Assembly (NCBI GenBank): GCA_022736495.1
Contig: DZCR01000012.1
Coordinates: forward strand, 12,377 to 35,038
Length of the DNA: 22,662 nucleotides
Direction of reading: 5' to 3'
Source of the DNA: Desulfobacca acetoxidans
Lineage (GTDB): Bacteria; Desulfobacterota; Desulfobaccia; Desulfobaccales; 0-14-0-80-60-11
Under the pieces are notes generated by a model that was not told the DNA's origin, made no database searches, and was given only the letters and a program-made list of their open reading frames with translations. Positions 1 to 6,171 of the stretch are shown one piece after another (position 1 is the first letter of the stretch; the number at the start of each line of letters is the position of its first letter). Both the position numbers and the translations under genes were made by a program.

Positions 1-938
1 CCGCCACTCGGGTGGAAGCCGCCTGCGCCTCGGCTTCTGTGGCCTTTCGGGATGCCGTCATGTGGGTGGCCTCCGGGTTCTATGACATCGTAATTGCCGG
101 CGGGGTGGAGAAATTCACCCATATGGGCACCCCGCAGGTGACCGGGGCCCTGGCCATGATCGAGGACAGTCACTATGAGGAATTCACGGGCCTCACCTTC
201 CCAGGGGTCTTTGCCATGCTGGCTCACCAGTACGCCGATAAGTACGGCATTCCCCTGCCGGTGCTCAAGGAGCGCATGGCCCGCGTGGCCGTTAAGAACC
301 ATCGCCACGGCGCCATGAATCCGCTGGCCCAATTTCAAAAAGAAATCACCGTGGAGAAAGTGCTGGGCAGCCCCATGGTTTGCGACCCGCTCCAGGTCCT
401 CGATTGCTGCCCCATCTCCGACGGCGCCGCCGCCGTGGTTTTGGCCAGCCGGGAGATTGCCGAAAAGAAGGTGGCCAAGCCCATCAAAGTTTTGGGGGTG
501 GGGCAAGGAAACGGCCGGTCCTATTCCCGGCAAAAAGACCTCACGGTGATGCGAGCACGCCTATCCTCCTCCTCCCAGGCTTACAAGATGGCGGGCATCG
601 AGCCCAAGCATGTAGACGTGGTGGAGTTGCACGATTGCTTTACCATTGCCGAAATTGTCGCCAGCGAATGCCTAGGATTTTTCGAATTCGGCCAAGGCAG
701 CCTGGCCGCGGATCTCGGCGAAACCAGCCTGGGTGGCCGCATCCCCATCAACCCCTCCGGCGGCCTCAAGTCCAAGGGGCATCCGGTGGGGGCCACGGGC
801 TGCGCCCAGGTCTATGAGATTGTCAAACAACTCCGGGAGGAGTGTGGCCCCCGCCAGGTGGATGGGGCCCGGATCGGCATAACGGATACTTTGGGCGGCA
901 CCGCCACCGTGGTGGTCAATATCCTTCTGGGCCGCTAA
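1..938 (+). CDS. Thiolase (SCP2/BbsB-like), 5' end missing
   Basis: This is the C-terminal three quarters or so of a thiolase that enters through the left edge; the frame is open from base 3, so the true start lies outside the window. The nucleophilic cysteine sits in EAACAS, with its codon at 24-26. The C-terminal NPSGGLKSKGHPVGATG stretch carries the histidine of the active site, and HDCFTIAE is also typical of the SCP2/acetyl-CoA-acetyltransferase-like branch rather than of AtoB thiolases. Members of this branch work with a small DUF35 zinc-ribbon partner, and such a gene follows 14 bases after the stop. BbsB, which with BbsA cleaves benzoylsuccinyl-CoA in anaerobic toluene degradation, is the best studied example. 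Family assignment is firm. The substrate is inference: it could equally be another branched or aromatic 3-oxoacyl-CoA. Confidence 0.88.
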   Translation, partial: ATRVEAACASASVAFRDAVMWVASGFYDIVIAGGVEKFTHMGTPQVTGALAMIEDSHYEEFTGLTFPGVFAMLAHQYADKYGIPLPVLKERMARVAVKNHRHGAMNPLAQFQKEITVEKVLGSPMVCDPLQVLDCCPISDGAAAVVLASREIAEKKVAKPIKVLGVGQGNGRSYSRQKDLTVMRARLSSSSQAYKMAGIEPKHVDVVELHDCFTIAEIVASECLGFFEFGQGSLAADLGETSLGGRIPINPSGGLKSKGHPVGATGCAQVYEIVKQLREECGPRQVDGARIGITDTLGGTATVVVNILLGR

Positions 939-952
939 CCATAGGAGATGGC

Positions 953-1354
953 ATGTACAAGCTGACCCACGTCCAATACTTCGAAGCATTAAAGGAGAAT
1001 ATTCTCAAGGGCTTAAAGTGCCTAGACTGCGGCACCATCACCGTGCCTCCCAAGTCCGTCTGCGACGAGTGCGGCTCCACCAACCAGGAAATCATCCGAC
1101 TGTCCGGCGACGGCACCATCAGGACCTTCACGGTGATCCGCGTGGCTCCCGAGGGCTTCAAGGCCCCTTACGTCGTGGCCCTGGTCCAACTCCGGGAGGG
1201 TCCCTGGCTGACCGGGCTCTTGAACAGCCGCGAACCAGAGAGTGCCAGCATGGAGCTGATCGGCCGGAAAGTAAATCTGGGGCACCAAGTGGTGGAGCAT
1301 ATGAAATATACTTCCGGGGCAGGAGTGGTTCCCCTCTTTTCCCTGGTTGACTGA
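953..1354 (+). CDS. DUF35 zinc-ribbon/OB-fold protein, thiolase partner (BbsA-like)
   Basis: A 133-residue protein with a rubredoxin-like zinc ribbon formed by C23, C26, C37 and C40 (CLDCG ... CDECGS), followed by a beta-rich OB-fold segment (roughly residues 45-130) as in the DUF35 family. I chose the ATG at 953 because AGGAGA lies just upstream (943-948) and the protein then begins close to the usual DUF35 N-terminus; a longer reading from 842 would run through the thiolase gene. DUF35 proteins are subunits of SCP2-type thiolases, HMG-CoA synthases and steroid aldolases, and in BbsAB the partner is required for the thiolase. The position directly after the thiolase gene supports a thiolase complex in the cytoplasm. 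Zinc binding is inferred from the four cysteines. Confidence 0.88.
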   Translation: MYKLTHVQYFEALKENILKGLKCLDCGTITVPPKSVCDECGSTNQEIIRLSGDGTIRTFTVIRVAPEGFKAPYVVALVQLREGPWLTGLLNSREPESASMELIGRKVNLGHQVVEHMKYTSGAGVVPLFSLVD

Positions 1355-1430
1355 ACGGCGAGACCATACTTCGCTGACTAATTACTCCTTGATCAGCTTA
1401 AAAGGCTGAGTGAAAGGAGATGAGGAGAAT

Positions 1431-2282
1431 ATGCAGATAAAAACCGTCGGCGTCGTAGGCGCCGGTCAGATGGGTAACGGCATTGCCCAGGTGGCCGCCA
1501 TGAGCGGTCTATCGGTGATCATGAGCGATATCACCGAGGAATTTGTCCAGCGGGGTCTGAAGACCATCACCAAGATCCTGGCCAAAAACGTCGACAAGGG
1601 CAAGATGAGCCCGGAGGACCGGGACGCGGTTCTCGGCCGCATCAAGATTACTGTTAATCTCAAGGATATGGCCGCAGCGGAGGTGGTGATCGAGGCGGCG
1701 ACGGAAAACGAGACGCTAAAGTTCCAGATCTTCCGCGATCTCGATGCCATTTGCGCGCCCCAGGCCATCCTGGCCAGCAATACCTCCTCCATCCCCATCG
1801 GCCGCATTGCCGCGCAAACCAAGAGACCAGACAAGGTCATCGGCATGCACTTCATGAACCCAGTGCCGGTCATGAAACTGGTGGAGGTGATCCGGCCCCT
1901 GACTAATTCGGATGAGACCTTCGAACTGATCCGGGACCTCTGCCTCAAGTTCGGCAAGACCCCGGCGGAGGCCAGCGATTACCCGGGGTTCCTCATCAAT
2001 CGCATTCTCATGCCCATGATCAATGAGGCAGTGTATTGCCTCTATCAGGGCGTGGGCACCCGGGAGAACATCGACACGGTGATGCGCCTCGGCGCCAACC
2101 ATCCCATGGGCCCGCTGGCCCTGGCCGACCTCATCGGCCTGGATACTTGCCTGGCCATCATGGAGACTTTGTTTCATGGTTTCTGCGATTCCAAGTACCG
2201 GCCCTGTCCGCTCTTGCGGAAATACGTGGAAGCCGGCTGGCTGGGGCGCAAAACCGGCCGCGGCTTCTATGAATATGCATAA
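1431..2282 (+). CDS. hbd: 3-hydroxyacyl-CoA dehydrogenase (3-hydroxybutyryl-CoA dehydrogenase type)
   Basis: A 283-residue NAD(P)-dependent dehydrogenase that oxidises (S)-3-hydroxyacyl-CoA to 3-oxoacyl-CoA. The Rossmann motif GAGQMG is at residues 10-15; the catalytic His-Glu pair is H140 and E152 in the family block HFMNPVPVMKLVE; the C-terminal helical domain ends in GRKTGRGFYEY, as in clostridial and proteobacterial Hbd. Length matches the single-domain family (about 280). The ATG at 1431 is preferred over an upstream GTG at 1410, because the shorter form starts directly at the Rossmann strand; both AAGGAG at 1414 and GAGGAG at 1422 precede it. It could serve the beta-oxidation set on the right or the Bbs-like set on the left. 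In the bbs pathway this step uses short-chain dehydrogenases, so an Hbd-type enzyme here is a difference. Confidence 0.92.
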   Translation: MQIKTVGVVGAGQMGNGIAQVAAMSGLSVIMSDITEEFVQRGLKTITKILAKNVDKGKMSPEDRDAVLGRIKITVNLKDMAAAEVVIEAATENETLKFQIFRDLDAICAPQAILASNTSSIPIGRIAAQTKRPDKVIGMHFMNPVPVMKLVEVIRPLTNSDETFELIRDLCLKFGKTPAEASDYPGFLINRILMPMINEAVYCLYQGVGTRENIDTVMRLGANHPMGPLALADLIGLDTCLAIMETLFHGFCDSKYRPCPLLRKYVEAGWLGRKTGRGFYEYA

Positions 2283-2300
2283 AAGAAAAAAATAAAATTT

Positions 2301-2500
2301 TAGGCGTATCCGCTTGACTCAAGTATATACAGAATGGTATTTCGACGAGGACACTAAAACCATCGGGCCATCAGAATATATATATAAGTATGCCTCCCCG
2401 GATGAAAATTGTCTCTCAAATACCATTAAATTCATGGGGTAATCTTCCTTGCCTGCGAATTCGATATGTTGTGGTGACTTGAGTCAGGCGGATACGCCTA
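2301..2500. mobile_element. MITE-like element with 24-bp terminal inverted repeats and flanking TA
   Basis: The left arm at 2301-2324 and the right arm at 2477-2500 are inverted copies matching at 23 of 24 positions; both read TAGGCGTATCCGC.TGACTC from the outside, and the one mismatch would still be a G-U pair in RNA. Each end carries a TA, as expected for a TA target duplication of the IS630/Tc1-mariner type. The 152-bp interior is AT-rich and contains a perfect 10-bp inverted repeat (2333-2342 and 2418-2427). There is no transposase. An open frame from 2296 to 2442 crosses the left arm but has no ribosome binding site or ATG. The element splits hbd from the CoA-transferases. Whether it is mobile depends on finding other copies. 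Confidence 0.7.
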
Positions 2501-2527
2501 TAATATTTTTAATAGGCATGATGGTTT

Positions 2528-2656
2528 GCAGTCAGTTATGATGCGGCCACCAACCGCAATTAACTGGAATGCTGACTGCTTAGAGAGATAAGGTAGTTCT
2601 ATCTTCAAGAAGACAACAGGAGCCCGCGGTTTATTTGGCCTATGTATTCTAAACCG
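2528..2656 (+). promoter_or_regulatory. Hairpin-rich leader upstream of the CoA-transferase pair
   Basis: Between the MITE and the CoA-transferase start (2688) lies non-coding sequence with several inverted repeats. GCAGTCAG (2528-2535) pairs with CTGACTGC (2572-2579). Inside it CAGTTA (2533-2538) pairs with TAACTG (2561-2566) and TGCGG (2542-2546) with CCGCA (2554-2558). The outer stem and the CAGTTA stem share bases 2533-2535, so they are partly alternative. Further on, TCTTC/GAAGA (2602-2613) and CGGTTTA/TAAACCG (2627-2633 and 2650-2656) form two more stems. No U-run follows any of them, so they are not plain terminators. They could be a structured 5' leader or the remains of another small repeat; I do not recognise a known riboswitch. 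Confidence 0.4.
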
Positions 2657-2687
2657 AGAGACATTCCACTACCGGAGAGGAGGAGCT

Positions 2688-4022
2688 ATGGCAAAAGAAG
2701 ATTATTTTAAATGGGCCGAGTCCACGCTGGACCCGTCCAAAACCTTTGAAAAACCCGAGGCTCTCGCAGACATCAAGGTCGTGGAGCTGTGCACCTTGAT
2801 TTTGGGTCCTTCCCTCCCCAGTTATCTGTCGGAACTGGGGGCGACGGTCTTCAAGATCGAACTCCCTGGCACCGGGGACACCATGCGGTCCCTGACTCCC
2901 TTTGCCAAGTTTTTCAAAGGGATGGCCATGGGTTATCTGAAGGAAGCCCGGAATAAGTTTCATATCACTATTGATGTCCGGATGGATGAAGGCAAAGACC
3001 TCTTTCGAGAATTGGTCAAACGCTCCGATGTGGTGGTGGAGAACCTCCGGGCCGGCACTATGGATGAGTGGGGCATCGGCTACCGGCAACTCGCCGAGAT
3101 TAATCCGAGGATCATTTATATCGCCCTGAACGGTTTCGGTCAGTGGGGCCCGTACGTCGAAAGACCGTCTTATGACGCCATCGCCCAATCCGAATCGGGC
3201 ATGGCCTGGATCACCGGCTTCCCGGATAAACTACCCCTGAAGTCCGGCATCTGGCTGGCGGACTATTTCGGCGGGCTCATGGGCGCCGTGGGCGTCTTGG
3301 GGGCCCTGGCCCACCGGGACCGCACCGGCAAAGGACAGTACATCGAATTTTCCCAGGCGGAAAACCTCATCCGGGTTATGGATTGGACCTGGATCTATCA
3401 ACATCTCAGCGGTAAAGAACGGGAACGCTACGGCAACCGGGATGTCTCCATCTGCCCGGCCGATATCTTCCAGGCCAAGGATGAAATAGTGGCCGTCGGC
3501 GCGGCCACCGATAGTCAATTCCAAGGACTCTGCGAGGCCATGGGTCGGCCTGAATTGGCCAAGGACGAACGTTTCGCCACGCACCCGGCCCGGCTCAAGG
3601 AAGAAAACGCCATCGAGCTGTTGGACATTATCCGGAAATGGGCGGCGGGCAAGACCTATGAGGAGCTCAACCATCTGGCCTGCAAGCACGGCTTCGGGGC
3701 CCATAAGGTCTCCACAGGCAAAGATAAATTTTACGATGAACACCTGATCAAACGGAATTTCACTTACACGGTCAATGACCCCATCTACGGACCGATTGTG
3801 GAAGAAGGGATCGCCCCCAAACTTTCCGAGACCCCGTGCCGCATCAAGTGGGCCGGCAAGCCCGTGGGTTTCGACAACGAATTTGTCTTCAGACGTTTTC
3901 TGGGATTGACGTCGGATCAGATAAAGGGGTTGAAGGAGCGCAATGTCATCGGCAAATGGGCCGATACCCCTGGCCGCAAACCTCCCGAGGATTGGGACGG
4001 CAAGAAAGGCGTCATCCTTTGA
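2688..4022 (+). CDS. Family III (CaiB/BaiF) CoA-transferase, first subunit of a pair
   Basis: A 444-residue family III CoA-transferase, an enzyme class that moves CoA between acids through a glutamyl/aspartyl-CoA anhydride. The family aspartate is D163 in [11 protein letters not shown]. Other landmarks are [10 protein letters not shown] near residue 50, [11 protein letters not shown] near 87, [19 protein letters not shown] at 114-132 and [16 protein letters not shown] near 215. GGAGAGGAGGAG precedes the ATG. A related but different copy follows after 52 bases, which suggests a heteromeric enzyme like BbsE/BbsF (succinyl-CoA:benzylsuccinate CoA-transferase). The likely job is activation of the growth substrate at the expense of a CoA ester such as succinyl-CoA. 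The acid itself cannot be read from the sequence. Confidence 0.87.
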   Translation: MAKEDYFKWAESTLDPSKTFEKPEALADIKVVELCTLILGPSLPSYLSELGATVFKIELPGTGDTMRSLTPFAKFFKGMAMGYLKEARNKFHITIDVRMDEGKDLFRELVKRSDVVVENLRAGTMDEWGIGYRQLAEINPRIIYIALNGFGQWGPYVERPSYDAIAQSESGMAWITGFPDKLPLKSGIWLADYFGGLMGAVGVLGALAHRDRTGKGQYIEFSQAENLIRVMDWTWIYQHLSGKERERYGNRDVSICPADIFQAKDEIVAVGAATDSQFQGLCEAMGRPELAKDERFATHPARLKEENAIELLDIIRKWAAGKTYEELNHLACKHGFGAHKVSTGKDKFYDEHLIKRNFTYTVNDPIYGPIVEEGIAPKLSETPCRIKWAGKPVGFDNEFVFRRFLGLTSDQIKGLKERNVIGKWADTPGRKPPEDWDGKKGVIL

Positions 4023-4074
4023 TACGTTGCTGTTACTCATAGACGCTTCAACACAGTTTCAGGAGGGATAGATC

Positions 4075-5403
4075 ATGCCGCACCAAGAAGACGATAAGAA
4101 GAGCTGGCCGGATTGGATCAGGGAGAGGGACGATCCGGTTAATGCTGCCGCCAAACCCGAGGCCCTGGACCATCTCACCGTTCTGGATTGCAGCTACGGC
4201 AACATCGCCGGCTGCTTTGCCAGTTCCATCCTGGGCGAACTCGGCGCCGAGATAATCCGCATCGAAGCCCCGGAAGGCAACCCCGAACGGACCTTCTCTC
4301 CTTGGGGTATGATGCATAAGGATACTGGCCTGGGCTACCTCAACGAAGGCCGCAACAAGTTTCACGTCACCCTGAACCTGCAGAGCCAGGAAGGACAGGA
4401 AATCTTCCGGAAACTAGCTAAACGGGCCGACGTGGTCATCGAAACCTTCCTGCCCGGGGTCATGGATAGTTGGGGCATCGGCTACCGGCAACTCAGCGCC
4501 GACAACCCCAGGCTCATCTATTGCGCCATCTACGCTTATGGCCAGTTCGGGCCGGAAGCCACTTGCGGCAAGGCCGATGTGGATGTGGTCTGCCAGGCTT
4601 TTTCCGGGGTGACCGCGGTCACCGGCGAGCCGCCCGATGATCCCGCCAACCCGAAGCCCTCGGAAGTCCCCACCAAACAGGGCAGCTGGATGGCCTGGTA
4701 CGCCGCCGGCGGCTTTGCCGGTCTGGCGATGCTGGCGGCCCTCCACTTCCGGACGCTGTCCGGAAAGGGCCAGTTCATCGATGTGGCCCCGCCGGAGGCC
4801 ATGGGCCGCCTGATTAATTACGGCCTCACCTATTACCAGGAGTATAAGGAGGAAATTCCCCGGGTCGGCAACTACGACGTCGGCGTCTTCCCTTACACCT
4901 ATTTCAGATGTAAAGACGGCTACGCCTTCCTGTCGGGCTTTTCGGATATTAACTGGAAGGCCCTGTGCACCATCTTGAATCGCCCGGATTTGCAGGCGCA
5001 ATACCCCACGATCTTCCACCGGCTGAATGTGGACAATATGAAGGTCATATACAAAGAGATCGATAAGTGGACCATGGCCCATACCTACGAAGAGATTTTC
5101 GATGCGGTGATGTATTCCAACAAAAATATCGGCGAGGGGGTCGTGGTGCCGGGACGGGTGACGCCCCCCATGGAAACCATGAAAACCGATAACTGGTGGA
5201 TCCGGAGGTCTCTGGAAAAGTTCAATGATCGCTATTACGGCGAACTAATCATCGCCAATCAGGCCTGGAAGATGACAGAAACCCCGCCCCGGGTCAAGTG
5301 GGTATGCCGTCCGGTGGGGGGAGACAACGAATACGTTTACCTCAGCAAACTCGGCCTAGGACCGACCCAACTGGAACCCATGAAGGAAAAGGGCATCATC
5401 TAG
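4075..5403 (+). CDS. Family III (CaiB/BaiF) CoA-transferase, second subunit of a pair
   Basis: A 442-residue paralogue of the preceding gene with the same layout: a WPDWI-type N-terminal extension, ELGAEIIRIEAPEG near residue 55, GRNKFHVTLNL at 92-102, [22 protein letters not shown] at 119-140 and GKGQFIDVAPPEA further on. The position of the family aspartate is filled by D170 (ADVDVVCQAFSG), so both members appear able to form the CoA anhydride and I cannot say which one is the catalytic subunit. AGGAGGG lies 7 bases before the ATG. The close spacing and shared extensions relative to formyl-CoA transferase support a heteromer with the upstream protein. The gene ends right at the left edge of an IS630 remnant, which may have removed whatever once followed. 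Confidence 0.87.
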   Translation: MPHQEDDKKSWPDWIRERDDPVNAAAKPEALDHLTVLDCSYGNIAGCFASSILGELGAEIIRIEAPEGNPERTFSPWGMMHKDTGLGYLNEGRNKFHVTLNLQSQEGQEIFRKLAKRADVVIETFLPGVMDSWGIGYRQLSADNPRLIYCAIYAYGQFGPEATCGKADVDVVCQAFSGVTAVTGEPPDDPANPKPSEVPTKQGSWMAWYAAGGFAGLAMLAALHFRTLSGKGQFIDVAPPEAMGRLINYGLTYYQEYKEEIPRVGNYDVGVFPYTYFRCKDGYAFLSGFSDINWKALCTILNRPDLQAQYPTIFHRLNVDNMKVIYKEIDKWTMAHTYEEIFDAVMYSNKNIGEGVVVPGRVTPPMETMKTDNWWIRRSLEKFNDRYYGELIIANQAWKMTETPPRVKWVCRPVGGDNEYVYLSKLGLGPTQLEPMKEKGII

Positions 5404-5806
5404 TGTCGTGTAACTTTAAAAAGTAATTTATTTATGCTAGGCTTCTTCAAGCGAAGGGAGAAGCCATGCCTCTTGGTCGACCGATTCCAACAGTGACTAT
5501 AGATGCCCGGATGCGAGAGCAGTTGCAGATTATGACCCGGTCCCGGTCTCTTTCCCAGGCCCTGGCCCAGCGGGCCAAGATCATCTTGTTGGCCGGCCCG
5601 GGCAGGTTACCACGTGCACTACACGCCCACTTACTCCTCCTGGCTCAACCAGGTGGAGTTCTGGTTTAACATCATCACCCAAGAGGCTATACGCCGGGGC
5701 ACCTTTCGCAGCGTGAAGGAGTTAGTCGCCAAGATCGAAAACTTTGTGGCTCATTACAACGCCAAATCCAAACCCTTTATGTGGACCACCACCGCGGATT
5801 CAATAT
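5404..5806 (+). pseudogene. IS630-family transposase remnant (internally deleted)
   Basis: Two pieces of an IS630-type transposase remain. An N-terminal helix-turn-helix start (from 5466, GRPIPTVTIDARMREQL ... ALAQRAKIILLA) runs to about 5600. A C-terminal piece in another frame starts around 5608 (HYTPTYSSWLNQVEFWF ... TADSI) and holds the last acidic residue of the DDE triad. The middle of the catalytic domain, about 200 residues with the first two acidic residues, is gone, so this is a dead copy and not a frameshifted active one. The sequence TAGTGTCGTGTAAC at 5401 onward looks like the left terminus next to a TA target, and the TAG stop of the upstream gene coincides with it. No matching right terminus is present; homology stops after TADSI near 5804. 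Confidence 0.8.
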
Positions 5807-5926
5807 CCGGGTCCGAGGCCCAGAGAGTTGGGAAAACCTCTCTTTCCTGCGCCTGGTCTGGGACGGGCCGGGAAACCTCCAGGAGGAACAACAGCATGAT
5901 CACTATAGAAGAGAGGAGGGAAAAAG
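5807..5926. other. Non-coding stretch between IS remnant and small gene
   Basis: These 120 bases follow the break in the transposase homology and hold no gene I can support. They contain the self-complementary CCTCC-A-GGAGG at 5876-5886, whose right half is a strong Shine-Dalgarno sequence for an ATG at 5896. That ATG opens a 14-codon frame (MITIEERREKDDIR, ending at 5940) which overlaps the start of the next gene by 14 bases. Whether this short frame is translated is unknown. Confidence 0.4.
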
Positions 5927-6118
5927 ATGACATTCGATGAGATTAAAGCGGCGGTTATGAGCCTGGATGACCAGGGAAAAAAGCGGGTGGTGTGTGAATT
6001 GCTTCCCGAAATCTGGCCGAAGATAGTCGGGGACGAGACCTGCCTCGAGTTCCTGAGGAAGCTGGTGGACGAAGAATCCGTGGCGGAATACAAAAAAGAG
6101 CACATGGACAGCATTTAG
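5927..6118 (+). CDS. Small conserved-looking protein of unknown function (63 aa)
   Basis: A 63-residue acidic, mostly helical protein (MTFDEIKAAVMSLDDQGKKR ... EESVAEYKKEHMDSI) with a strong ribosome binding site, GAGAGGAGGG at 5911-5920, six bases before the ATG. It has no signal peptide, membrane span or metal motif. The pattern of a leading 'F-DEIK-AVM-L' helix and a closing 'LVDEESV-EYKKEHMD' helix looks like a genuine coding sequence and not chance. It lies 53 bases before the Trp-rich membrane protein and could be a cytosolic partner or a regulatory helper of it; that is inference from position only. I do not recognise the family. Confidence 0.65.
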   Translation: MTFDEIKAAVMSLDDQGKKRVVCELLPEIWPKIVGDETCLEFLRKLVDEESVAEYKKEHMDSI

Positions 6119-6171
6119 GCCTAACATTGAACTTGCAACTCTAAAAGAGAGCCAACTAAAGGGAGGAAAGT

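Noticed and set aside
842..952. Longer N-terminus for the zinc-ribbon protein starting at 842
   Set aside because: It overlaps the thiolase gene in another frame, its sequence is low-complexity Gly/Pro/Arg, and a proper ribosome binding site precedes ATG 953.
2390..2482. 30-codon ATG frame inside the MITE
   Set aside because: No ribosome binding site, overlaps another open frame and ends inside the right arm; nothing supports translation.
5466..5940. A functional IS630 transposase made by programmed frameshifting
   Set aside because: The central catalytic part with two of the three acidic residues is absent, so no frameshift could restore an enzyme, and the right end is missing.
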